Source: an uncultured Actinomycetes bacterium
Lineage (GTDB): Bacteria > Actinomycetota > Thermoleophilia > Solirubrobacterales > Solirubrobacteraceae
Assembly: GCA_937888775.1 (NCBI GenBank)
Contig: CALAQT010000089.1
Span: 1-64,000, forward strand
Length of the DNA: 64,000 bases
Direction: 5' to 3'
Position 1 is the first letter of the stretch; the number at the start of each line of letters is the position of its first letter. The notes beneath the pieces were generated by a model that worked only from the letters and a program-made list of their open reading frames with translations, had not been told where the DNA came from and ran no database searches. Shown here piece after piece: positions 18,766 to 26,792 of this stretch. A program made the translations under genes and the position numbers.

Positions 18766-19399
18766 CGGTCAGCGTCTCGATGATCGGCGGCTCGCCGAGC
18801 TTGCGGCGCAGGCGGCTGATCGTCACCTTGACCACGTTGCTAAACGGATCCGCGGCTTCGTCCCAGGCCCGGGCCAGCAGCTCCTCCGGCGAGAGCACCG
18901 CCCCCCGGGCGGCCAGCAGCAGCTCGAGCACGGCCAGCTCCTTGCTGCTCAGTTCCAGCCGACGCCCGGCCCGGTGGGCCACACGCCGGGCGGGATCGAG
19001 CTTCAGGTCGCCGCTGGTCAACAGTGGCGGCAGCGCGGGCTGGGCGCGACGGACGAGCGCCCGGATCCGGGCCACCAGCTCGGCGAACGCGAACGGCTTG
19101 GGCAGGTAGTCGTCGGCGCCCAGGCTGAGACCCGCGACCCGCTCCTCCACACCGGCTGAGGCGGTCAGCATCAGCACCCGTGACCGTCCGCCCGCGGCGG
19201 CGAGCGTCTCGCAGATGCGGTCGCCGTGCACGACGGGGAGATCGCGATCGAGGACGATCACGTCGTAGCAGTAGACCGCGGCCCGCCGCAGCGCGGCGGC
19301 GCCGTCGAGGGCCACGTCCACGGCCATGCCCTCGTGGCGCAGACCCGTGGCGACCGTCTCGGCCAGCTCCTCGTGATCGTCGACAACAAGCACGCGCAT
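18746..19399 (-). CDS. response regulator, OmpR/PhoB family
   Basis: Receiver domain (1-118) with acidic residues Asp7 and Asp8, phosphoacceptor Asp51 in LDRDLP, Thr79 and Lys101 in YLPKPF. A C-terminal winged helix (about 125-217) contains ELSSKELAVLELLL and VKVTISRLRRKLGEPP. At 217 aa it has normal length. It is first in the operon regulator-kinase-membrane protein. Upstream, GGTTAC/GGTAAC half sites are spaced by whole helical turns and may be its binding sites. The C terminus overlaps the kinase start, so expression is tightly coupled. Confidence 0.93.
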   Translation of the reverse strand: MRVLVVDDHEELAETVATGLRHEGMAVDVALDGAAALRRAAVYCYDVIVLDRDLPVVHGDRICETLAAAGGRSRVLMLTASAGVEERVAGLSLGADDYLPKPFAFAELVARIRALVRRAQPALPPLLTSGDLKLDPARRVAHRAGRRLELSSKELAVLELLLAARGAVLSPEELLARAWDEAADPFSNVVKVTISRLRRKLGEPPIIETLTGAGYRI

Positions 19400-19457
19400 C
19401 AGCCTTTGACAAGTGTGGCGGTTCGCCGCGCCAACGCCAACAGGATGCTTGATGACA

Positions 19458-19498
19458 GGTTACGTGCGGGTAACGAGCGCCGTTCCCGCGTGGTAACC
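19458..19498 (-). promoter_or_regulatory. candidate operator repeats upstream of the response-regulator operon
   Basis: Three related half sites lie 59-99 bases upstream of the regulator start: GGTTAC (19458-19463), GGTAAC (19469-19474) and GGTAACC (19492-19498). The first two form an inverted repeat 11 bases apart; the third is 23 bases further, so all lie on the same face of the helix. The distance would suit an autoregulated OmpR-type promoter. The rest of 19400-19583 shows nothing else. Confidence 0.35.
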
Positions 19499-19583
19499 GG
19501 TGGTGGTCGGGGGCCTGCGGCCGAAGCCCACCGGCGCGCCAGCCGGGCCAGCACCGCCCCTGGCCCTCCGGCGCACCCCGCTT

Positions 19584-21587
19584 CTAACCCGCGACGGCCT
19601 CCCAGCGCTCGTAGAGCTCCTGCACCGCCCGCTTGGCCTGCTCGTGGCGAGCCGCCGACTTGGCGCTGACCTCCGGCGTCGACCAGGCGCCGGGATCGGC
19701 CAGCTGATCCTCGAGCGTACGCAACGCGACTTCGGCGACCTCGATCTGCGCCTCGAGCTTGACCTGGCCCGCGGCGGCGTTCTTGGAGCGTCGCGCCGGC
19801 TTCGCGCGGCCGACGCCGGCCGAAGCCGGAGCCGAACCAGACGCCGCCGCGGACGCGGAAGCCGACGCTGACGCTGACCGCTTCCCCTTCCCGTTGCGCT
19901 TCGCGCCCCCGGCCCGCTCGGCCCGCACGTCCTTGACGGCGGCAGGCGTCGTGCGCGTGGGCGTGGGCTTGGCCGGCGTCTTGGCCCGCTCGTCACGCAC
20001 GCGCACGTATTCGGGCCAGCCGCCCACGTAACTGTGCAGCGTTTGGTCTTCGAGCGCGACCGTCCGCGTCCCGACCGCGTCCAGCAGCGCGCGGTCGTGG
20101 GAGACCAGCAGGATTGACCCCTGGAAAGCCCCGAGCGCCTCCTCCAGCGCCTCACGGCTCTCCAGATCGAGATGGTTGGTCGGCTCGTCGAGGATCAGCA
20201 CGTTGGCGCCGGAGTGGACCAGGATCGCCAGCGACAGGCGCCGGCGCTCGCCGCCTGAAAGTCCTTCGAGCGGCTTCTCGGCGTCCTCTCCGGAGAACAA
20301 GAACCGCCCCAGCAGCGCCCGGGCCTTGGGCGGTGTCAGGCCGGTGGCGTGCGCGGCGGCCTCCAGCACCGTGCGCGCGTTGCCGGACGACAGCTCGTCG
20401 GCGTGCTGGGACAGGTAACCGAGCTTGACGTTGTGCCCGGTGCTGAGCTTGCCCTGCGGCAGCTCGCGTCGCCCCGCCAGGGTTTCGATCAACGTCGTCT
20501 TCCCTGCGCCGTTGGGACCCACGAGCGAGACGTGCTCGCCGCGCTCCAGCCACAGCTCGGCGTCGGTCAGCAGCTGCTTGTCACCCGCCGAGATCGCGCC
20601 GTTTGACAGCTCGAACACGACCCGGCCGCTGCGCTCGGGCGCCTTGAACTGGAACTCCAGGCCGCCGCCGTCGCCCGGAGCGCGGGAGACCCGCTCGATC
20701 TTGTCCAGGCGCTTGGCGCGTGACTGCGCCTGGCGTGCGCGAGTCCCGGCGCGAAAGCGGGTGACGAACCGCTCCAGCCGCTCGATCTCGGCCTGTTGGC
20801 GCTCGATCGCGCGTCCCAGCGCCAGCTCGCGGGCGGCCTTCTCACGCCGCCAGGCATGCCAGGTGCCCGGAAAGAAGCGCCCGCGCCCGGCCTCGAGCTC
20901 CAGCACCGCGGTCCCGACCGCTTCCAGAAACCAGCGGTCGTGGGCGACCAGCACGATCGCGGCGTCAAGGCCAACCAGGTGCTGCTCGAGCCATTCCAGC
21001 GATGCGATGTCGAGATGGTTGGTGGGCTCGTCGAGCAGCAGCAGGTCGGGATCGCCGGCCAGCGCGCGTCCGAGCGAGGCTCGGGTCAACTCCCCGCCCG
21101 AGAACGTCTGCAGCGAGCGGTCGAGGTCGCTGTCGGCGCGAAAGCCGAGCCCGTGCAGCGTCGCGAGCGCGCGATCGCGCCAGTTGTAGCCGCCGGCGTG
21201 CTCCAGCCTGGCCTGGGCCTCGGCGTAGCGGTTCAGCGTCGGCTCGTCGTGGGCGCCGTCGGCCATCGCCTGCTCCAGCGACGCCAGCTGCTGCTCGATT
21301 GCCACCAGCTCCGGGGCCCCGGAGAGCACGTAGTCGCGCAGCGTCAGGCCGCGTTCGCGGGGCGGGCGTTGATCGTGCAGGGCAACCTTGGCGCCCTTGG
21401 CCAGCACCAGCTCGCCGAAGTCGACCGATGCTTCGCCGGCCAGCATCCGCAGCAGCGTCGTCTTGCCGGCGCCGTTTCGCCCGGACAGGGTCATCCGATC
21501 GCGCCGCTCGAGCTTGAACGAGATCCCGCGCAGCAGCGGCTCGCCGGCAATGTCCTTGCCGAGGTCAGATGCGATTACAACGGCCAT
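19584..21587 (-). CDS. ABC-F family ATP-binding protein (Uup/EttA-like)
   Basis: Soluble twin-ATPase of 667 aa without membrane segments, of the ABC-F class that acts on ribosomes. First ATPase: GRNGAGKTT (about 36-44), FSGGELTRASLG and LLLLDEPTNHLD. A linker helix pair follows (about 245-310, rich in Arg and Glu). Second ATPase: GPNGAGKTT, LSGGERRRLSLA and LILDEPTNHLD. After an Ala/Ser/Lys-rich linker (about 555-600, near-tandem SASASASA) comes a C-terminal coiled coil (about 605-665), as in Uup. Whether it is a housekeeping translation factor or confers antibiotic resistance cannot be decided. It lies downstream of the two-component operon but 184 bases away. Confidence 0.9.
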   Translation of the reverse strand: MAVVIASDLGKDIAGEPLLRGISFKLERRDRMTLSGRNGAGKTTLLRMLAGEASVDFGELVLAKGAKVALHDQRPPRERGLTLRDYVLSGAPELVAIEQQLASLEQAMADGAHDEPTLNRYAEAQARLEHAGGYNWRDRALATLHGLGFRADSDLDRSLQTFSGGELTRASLGRALAGDPDLLLLDEPTNHLDIASLEWLEQHLVGLDAAIVLVAHDRWFLEAVGTAVLELEAGRGRFFPGTWHAWRREKAARELALGRAIERQQAEIERLERFVTRFRAGTRARQAQSRAKRLDKIERVSRAPGDGGGLEFQFKAPERSGRVVFELSNGAISAGDKQLLTDAELWLERGEHVSLVGPNGAGKTTLIETLAGRRELPQGKLSTGHNVKLGYLSQHADELSSGNARTVLEAAAHATGLTPPKARALLGRFLFSGEDAEKPLEGLSGGERRRLSLAILVHSGANVLILDEPTNHLDLESREALEEALGAFQGSILLVSHDRALLDAVGTRTVALEDQTLHSYVGGWPEYVRVRDERAKTPAKPTPTRTTPAAVKDVRAERAGGAKRNGKGKRSASASASASAAASGSAPASAGVGRAKPARRSKNAAAGQVKLEAQIEVAEVALRTLEDQLADPGAWSTPEVSAKSAARHEQAKRAVQELYERWEAVAG

Positions 21588-21686
21588 CGACCCCCATGGT
21601 AGGAAGCGAAGCGCTCTGAGCGAAGGCCAGATCTGCTGCCGGCAGTGGTGAGCCGGGCTTCCGGAGCGGCCACTAGCATCCCCGCC

Positions 21687-22547
21687 ATGCCCTCCCCCGC
21701 GTGGCCACCCGATCCGCCTTTTCCGCTCCCGCCCGCGCTGACGCTGCAGATCCCGGGTCGCGGCGAGCTGTTCCTACGCGACACCGGCGGCACCGGACCG
21801 GTGGTGATGTTGCTGCACGGATGGATGGCCAACGCCGATATGAACTGGGGCGGCGCCTACGCGGATCTGACCGGGGCGGGCTATCGCGTGCTGGCGATCG
21901 ATCACCGCGGCCACGGGCGTGGCCTGAGACAGCTCGGCCCTTTCCGGCTGTCGGACTGCGCGGCCGACGCTGCCGCCGCCCTGCGCGAGCTCGATGTCGC
22001 TCCGGCAATTGTGGTCGGCTACTCGATGGGCGGCGCGATCGCCCAGCTGATCGCGCGTGAGCATCCCGGCGTGGTCGGGGGGCTGGTGCTGAGCGGTACG
22101 GCCCAGCACTGGCAGGACCAGGCCTCGCGCCGTCTGTTCAAGGCGATGGGCGCAGTCGGCTTGGCGCTGTCGGTGGCGCCCCGGTCAAGCTGGCGGCTGG
22201 GCTTCAGCCGATCCGGGTACCGCGGGACGCGGGAGACGGCCTGGTTTCAATCCGAGCTGCTGCGCCACTCGGCGCGTGACCTGGCCGAGGCCGGACGCGA
22301 GCTGGGGCGGTTTGACTCCCGGCCCTGGCTGTCGGCCCTGGACGTATCCAGCGCCGTCGTGCTGACCTCCGACGACGAGCTCGTCGCGCCGCGCAAGCAG
22401 CGTGAGCTGGCGGGCGCCCTGCGGGCGCCTATCTTCGAGGCTCCGCTCCGTCATCTGGACCTCGTGTTCAAGGCGGAGAGCTACAACCCCGCGCTGCTGC
22501 TGGCGCTGCGGACGGTCGGGGCACCACAAACCGCCAACATCGGCTAG
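21687..22547 (+). CDS. alpha/beta hydrolase
   Basis: Alpha/beta-hydrolase fold enzyme of 286 aa. The oxyanion loop is LLHGWMANADMNWGG, the nucleophile elbow VGYSMGGA (Ser about 113), the acid in LTSDDELVAP and the base in RHLDLVFK. The residue after the oxyanion His-Gly, the DHRGHGRG strand and the cap domain are typical of small esterases or C-C hydrolases. I choose ATG 21687 (MPSPAW) over an upstream start 14 codons earlier because conserved fold begins soon after. It is divergent from the ABC-F gene and 83 bases before a small membrane gene on the same strand. Substrate unknown. Confidence 0.82.
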   Translation: MPSPAWPPDPPFPLPPALTLQIPGRGELFLRDTGGTGPVVMLLHGWMANADMNWGGAYADLTGAGYRVLAIDHRGHGRGLRQLGPFRLSDCAADAAAALRELDVAPAIVVGYSMGGAIAQLIAREHPGVVGGLVLSGTAQHWQDQASRRLFKAMGAVGLALSVAPRSSWRLGFSRSGYRGTRETAWFQSELLRHSARDLAEAGRELGRFDSRPWLSALDVSSAVVLTSDDELVAPRKQRELAGALRAPIFEAPLRHLDLVFKAESYNPALLLALRTVGAPQTANIG

Positions 22548-22630
22548 TGCATCGTTGCGGAACTGGCTTCGCGCTCTGGCCAGCGACTTCCCAAAACGAT
22601 GCCCCGCGGTCAGCTAACCTACACGCCGAG

Positions 22631-22909
22631 ATGCGCCGCGCCCGCACCATCATCGCGCTGCTGATGTTCACCCTCACGTTGCTGGCGCTCGCACCGGCCG
22701 CCCTCGCCCGTGAGACGGGCGGCCAGGGCTGGTACGGAGAGACCACCGATCCGGTGATCACCAAAACGATGTTCATCGTGATCGCGTTCTTTCCGACGGT
22801 GATCCTGGTCTTCTCGCTGATCCAGTGGCGGCTGGACAAGCGCAAGCACGCCAGGATGGACGCGGCCCGGCGCCGGGCCGCCAACGCCGACTGGCGCGGC
22901 GGTTGGTAG
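22631..22909 (+). CDS. small exported or membrane protein upstream of the acyl-CoA reductase
   Basis: A 92-aa protein with an N-terminal signal-like helix (about 3-25, ending ALAPAALARE), a short outer segment with QGWYGETTDPV, a second helix (about 44-64) and a basic C-terminal tail (RLDKRKHARMDAARRR). Topology would be a hairpin with the tail in the cytoplasm. ATG 22631 is preferred; the open frame starts earlier. The stop is only four bases before the reductase gene, so the two are very likely co-transcribed and it may help to place the enzyme at the membrane. No family recognised. Confidence 0.6.
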   Translation: MRRARTIIALLMFTLTLLALAPAALARETGGQGWYGETTDPVITKTMFIVIAFFPTVILVFSLIQWRLDKRKHARMDAARRRAANADWRGGW

Positions 22910-22913
22910 GCAG

Positions 22914-24902
22914 ATGACCTACTTCGTGACCGGTGCGACCGGGTTCATCGGTCGCCACCTGGTCGAGCGTCTGCTGGCGCGGGACGGCGAGATCTATGTG
23001 CTGGTCCGCGAGGCATCGCAGGACAGGCTCAACCAGCTGATCGACCGCTGGGGACCCGAGGCCCAGAGCCGGGTCCATCCGGTGCTGGGGGATCTGTCCC
23101 AGCCGCGGCTGGGTGTCTCCGACGACGACTTGGCCCAGCTGCGTGAGGCCTCGATCGACCACTTCTTTCACCTCGCCGCCGTCTACGACATGACTGCCGA
23201 CGACGAGCGCAACCGGATCGCCAACGTCGACGGCACGCGCAATGCCGTCGCCCTGGCCAATGAGCTGAGGGTGGGCTGCTTTCACCACACCTCCTCGATC
23301 GCCGCCGCGGGCATGCACAAGGGTCTGTTCCGTGAGGACATGTTCGACGAGGGCCAGAAGCTCGAGCATCCATACCACCGCACCAAGTTCGAGGCCGAGA
23401 AGATCGCGCGCACGCAGACCACCGTCCCATGGCGCATTTACCGGCCGGCGATCGTGGTAGGTGACTCGCGCACCGGCGAGATGGACAAGATCGACGGTCC
23501 CTACTACTTCTTCACCGCGATCAAGATGGCCCGCCACTACCTCCCGGGGTGGTTCCCGCTCGTTGGGCCCGAGCTCGGCTACACCAACATCGTGCCGGTC
23601 GACTACGTTGCCGCCGCGATGGATCACATCGCCCACCAGCCCGGCCTCGACGGGCAGGCGTTCCATCTGACCAACCCCAAGTCCCAGCGCTCGGGCGAGG
23701 TCATGAACACGATCGCCGCCGCGGCCCACGCGCCGCAGATGTCGGTGCGGATCGACGCGCGGCTGCTCAAGGCGCTGCCCAAGGGGACGATCGGGATGCT
23801 GATGGCGCTGCCCGCGGCCAAGGGCGTCCGCAAGGCGGTCCTGGCCGACTTCGGAATCCCCGACGAGGTGCTCGGCTACATCGGGTTGACCGCCGAGTTC
23901 GACACCCGTGACACGGAGCGCGCGCTGCAGGGCTCTGACATCTCGGTGCCGCCGCTGGAGTCCTACGCGGCCAAGCTGTGGGACTACTGGGAGCGAAACC
24001 TCGACCCTGACCTGTTCAAGGACCGCAGTTTCGAGGGGGCGGTCAACGGCAAGACGGTGCTGATCACCGGCGCCTCAAGCGGCATCGGCAAGGCGGCGGC
24101 GCTAAAGATCGCCAAGGCGGGTGGGATCCCCCTGCTGGTCGCGCGCAGCGCCGACAAGCTCGAGGAGGCCCGCCGTGAGATCGAGGAGGCGGGCGGCACC
24201 GCCTACGCCTACTCGGCCGACATCTCTGACCCCGAGTCAGTCGAGCAACTGGTCGCCAAGGTGCTCGCCGACCATCCCGCGGTCGACGTGCTGGTCAACA
24301 ATGCCGGCCGCTCGATCCGCCGCTCGATCGCGCTCTCCTACGACCGATTCCACGACTTCGAGCGCACGATCCAGCTCAACTACCTCGGCACGATCAAGCT
24401 GATCATGGAGCTGCTGCCCCACATGCGCAACCGCCGCTCCGGGCTGATCATCAACGTCTCCTCGATCGGCGTGCAGACCAACCCGCCGCGCTTCTCGGCC
24501 TACGTCGCCTCCAAGGCCGCGCTGGACGCCTGGACCCGCGTGGTGGGCTCGGAGTGCATCGCCGACGACGTCCACTTCACGACAATCCACATGCCGCTCG
24601 TGCGCACGCCGATGATCGCGCCGACCAAGATCTACGACAGTTTCCCGACGATCTCCCCGGAGGAGGCCGCCGACCTGATCTGCGAGGCCATCCGCGCCAA
24701 GCCCAAGCACCTCGGCACCCGCCTGGGCACCTTCGGCGAGATCGCCTACGCCCTGTTGCCCAAGGCGGTCGACCAGATCCTCTCGACCGCCTACAAGGTG
24801 TTCCCCGACTCGGCCGCATCCAAGGGTCAAAAGGACCCTCAGGAGCACGCGTCGACCGAGCAGGTCGCGCTGGCGCACCTGATGCGCGGCGTCCACTGGT
24901 AG
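22914..24902 (+). CDS. two-domain fatty acyl-CoA reductase-like protein (AcrA1/FAR type)
   Basis: A 662-aa fusion of two Rossmann-fold dehydrogenases. Residues 1-360 are an extended SDR: VTGATGFIGRHL at 5-16, an NVDGTRN block and YHRTKFEAEK with the Tyr-x-x-x-Lys pair. Residues 375-640 are a classical SDR: LITGASSGIG at about 382-391, NNAGRSIRRS, and SAYVASKAALD with Tyr about 529. The same order and length are seen in bacterial alcohol-forming fatty acyl reductases such as Marinobacter Maqu_2507 and mycobacterial AcrA1, which reduce acyl-CoA or aldehyde to fatty alcohol with NADPH. Wax-ester or alcohol-containing lipid synthesis is therefore inferred. No wax synthase is in the window. A long stem-loop follows the stop. 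Confidence 0.8.
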   Translation: MTYFVTGATGFIGRHLVERLLARDGEIYVLVREASQDRLNQLIDRWGPEAQSRVHPVLGDLSQPRLGVSDDDLAQLREASIDHFFHLAAVYDMTADDERNRIANVDGTRNAVALANELRVGCFHHTSSIAAAGMHKGLFREDMFDEGQKLEHPYHRTKFEAEKIARTQTTVPWRIYRPAIVVGDSRTGEMDKIDGPYYFFTAIKMARHYLPGWFPLVGPELGYTNIVPVDYVAAAMDHIAHQPGLDGQAFHLTNPKSQRSGEVMNTIAAAAHAPQMSVRIDARLLKALPKGTIGMLMALPAAKGVRKAVLADFGIPDEVLGYIGLTAEFDTRDTERALQGSDISVPPLESYAAKLWDYWERNLDPDLFKDRSFEGAVNGKTVLITGASSGIGKAAALKIAKAGGIPLLVARSADKLEEARREIEEAGGTAYAYSADISDPESVEQLVAKVLADHPAVDVLVNNAGRSIRRSIALSYDRFHDFERTIQLNYLGTIKLIMELLPHMRNRRSGLIINVSSIGVQTNPPRFSAYVASKAALDAWTRVVGSECIADDVHFTTIHMPLVRTPMIAPTKIYDSFPTISPEEAADLICEAIRAKPKHLGTRLGTFGEIAYALLPKAVDQILSTAYKVFPDSAASKGQKDPQEHASTEQVALAHLMRGVHW

Positions 24903-24961
24903 GGGAATCCGGCTCGCCGGGAGGAATACGGCAGCGCCGGTGGAGTCAGAGCCGGATTCCC
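24903..24961 (+). terminator. 13-bp inverted repeat after the acyl-CoA reductase gene
   Basis: GGGAATCCGGCTC (24903-24915) and GAGCCGGATTCCC (24949-24961) are perfect complements separated by 33 bases. It begins directly after the stop codon. Without a U tract it may be a terminator, an mRNA-stabilising hairpin or a REP-like element. The remainder to 25065 shows no gene. Confidence 0.5.
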
Positions 24962-25065
24962 TTGGGAAAGCGGCTGTGGGTTCCTGGGTGCGTGGCGGGG
25001 TAGCGACACTTTCCCGGGTTGGTGTAGGTGCGGTGGTGGATTGGCAACGCCTTCTTTCCTGGTGT

Positions 25066-25884
25066 CTAGATCCGAAACACCGGGATCAGCCGCTGCTCCT
25101 GCTCGGCCTCGATCCGGGCGATCACCTCGATGTGCTCCTCGAGCCCTGAGCCGCGCAGCTTGGTGGCCAGCAGCTCGTCGACCTGGAAGATGCCGGCGCT
25201 GTTGGACATCGCGATCTCCACCCGTACCGCCCGGTCGCGGCCGGGTGAGATCTTGACCTCGTCGATCGCGTAGGCCGACAGCGAGTGGATGTTCTGGTGC
25301 CCGGCCTCGAATCCGACCCGGGAACGGCCCCGCGCCATGTCGAGGGCGTCGGCGACACGCACGATTCCCGCCTCGACCGTGAACGGCGCTCCCTTGCGCC
25401 GGTGGCCGATGATCGCGTGCAGGGCCTCGGCGACGATGATCGACCGCTCCGGCTCCTCGTAGGCGCCGGCCAGCAGCGATCCGAGCTTGTCGGCGGTCAG
25501 AAACAGGCTGTAGCGCTCATGGTCGTCTCGGTGGATCGACATGCCGACGCAATGCATCAGGCAGGCCGCCGCCACGACGACCTCGGCGTCCCGTTCGCTC
25601 ATCGCGTAATCGGCGACGACGCTTGGCGTGACCCCACGGCGAAACAGCAGCCGGGCCAGGCGCAGACCGATGTTCAGGACGATCTGGATGTGCACCCAGC
25701 TGTGATCCGACATGCCCAGCCGCCGGGTCGCGTTGACGGCGGACACGTGCCACCAGGCCTTGATCTGGTCGTCGTCGTTGACCGCCTCCAGCAACGACTC
25801 CAAACGGCGGTTGCCGCGCGTCGGCGCTCGCACGCGGACGTCGGCGATCGCCTCCCGCGGCGGGATCGGCGGCTCGGGGTTCAA
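25066..25884 (-). CDS. HD-superfamily phosphohydrolase-like protein with a His-Cys variant
   Basis: About 272 aa. The pattern DHSWVHIQIV, CLMHCVGMSIHRDDHE, EALHAIIGHRRKG, VEAGIVRVADALDMARGRSR and the C-terminal QNIHSLSAYAIDEV with MSNSAGIFQVDELL matches a family of HD-domain metal phosphohydrolases known from archaea and actinobacteria. The hallmark His-Asp pair is here His-Cys (MHCVG), so one metal ligand is altered. The start TTG at 25884 overlaps the Ppx/GppA stop as TTGA; an upstream in-frame start at 25929 is possible. Tight coupling to a polyphosphate/pppGpp phosphatase suggests a joint role in phosphate or nucleotide signalling; this is inference. Confidence 0.75.
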   Translation of the reverse strand: MNPEPPIPPREAIADVRVRAPTRGNRRLESLLEAVNDDDQIKAWWHVSAVNATRRLGMSDHSWVHIQIVLNIGLRLARLLFRRGVTPSVVADYAMSERDAEVVVAAACLMHCVGMSIHRDDHERYSLFLTADKLGSLLAGAYEEPERSIIVAEALHAIIGHRRKGAPFTVEAGIVRVADALDMARGRSRVGFEAGHQNIHSLSAYAIDEVKISPGRDRAVRVEIAMSNSAGIFQVDELLATKLRGSGLEEHIEVIARIEAEQEQRLIPVFRI

Positions 25885-26753
25885 GCCTTCACCGCCTCCA
25901 GCAGCAAGCCCTCGCGGACCCCGCCGCACCCCACGATCAGGGCGACGCCGAACAGCTCAGCTGCCGCCTCGAGGATCAGTAGCCCGGCCGGCAGCAGCCT
26001 GGCCCGTTGAGGGTCGATCGTGAACCGGCGCGCGATCTCGCTCGCCCGCTCGCGGCCCAGCAGCCACAGGCAGCGGGCGAACACATCGGGATCCAGCAGC
26101 GGACCGGCGAGCTTGCGCAGCGAGGTGAGGTTTCCCCCCACCGCCACCGCCTGCGCCGGGCGTGGCACCCGCAGCGAGCCGAACGCCGCGGCGATCTGCG
26201 CTCGCGCGGCGGCCAGCTCGGCGTCAGAGGGCGGATCGGAATGCAGGCAGCGATCGGCCAGGTCGCCAGAGCCGATCGCCAGCGAGGTCCACCACCGCAC
26301 CCGGTCGGGGGCGATGCCGAGCACCAGCTCAGAGGATCCTCCGCCCACGTCGACGACGCCCAGCTCGCCGACCGGCGCTTGATCGAGCGTGCCGGCCGCG
26401 CCGGCGAAGGCCAGCCGGGCCTCACGTTCGCTGGACAACGTTTCCACGGCCAGCCCCCAGGCGCCTTCGATCGCGGCGATCAGCGCATCGCCGTTGACGG
26501 CGCTGCGGATCGCGGCGGTGGCCACGCCACGTACCTCACGGGCGCCGTGTGCGCGAGCGCTGGCCAGCTGTGCGCCGACGACCTTGACCACCTCGGCGAT
26601 CTTCGCCTCCCCGATCGTCCCGCCGCGCGACAGCTCCTTGCCGATCCGGGTGAACTCACGCTCCTGATGGACCTCCACGAGTCGCCCGTCCTGGCAATCG
26701 GCCACGAGCAGTCGGGTGGTGTTGGTTCCGACGTCGATGCACGCCATTCGCAT
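25881..26753 (-). CDS. ppx: Ppx/GppA family phosphatase
   Basis: Exopolyphosphatase or guanosine-pentaphosphatase of the ASKHA fold, 290 aa. MACIDVGTNTTRLLVAD is the phosphate-1 loop near the N terminus. FTRIGKEL, the ATAAIRSA strand, the catalytic-Glu region SSEREARLAF and the phosphate-2 loop VDVGGGSSELVLG follow. The protein is the short form, lacking the C-terminal HD domain of E. coli Ppx. Intriguingly, a separate HD-family gene overlaps its stop by four bases, as if the two parts were split. ATG 26753 is favoured because GGGAG lies about a dozen bases upstream. The MFS gene ends 39 bases upstream on the same strand. Confidence 0.88.
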   Translation of the reverse strand: MRMACIDVGTNTTRLLVADCQDGRLVEVHQEREFTRIGKELSRGGTIGEAKIAEVVKVVGAQLASARAHGAREVRGVATAAIRSAVNGDALIAAIEGAWGLAVETLSSEREARLAFAGAAGTLDQAPVGELGVVDVGGGSSELVLGIAPDRVRWWTSLAIGSGDLADRCLHSDPPSDAELAAARAQIAAAFGSLRVPRPAQAVAVGGNLTSLRKLAGPLLDPDVFARCLWLLGRERASEIARRFTIDPQRARLLPAGLLILEAAAELFGVALIVGCGGVREGLLLEAVKA

Positions 26754-26792
26754 GCGCTCAGTGGCTCCCGCCGTATCTATGGTGGGGAGCAA

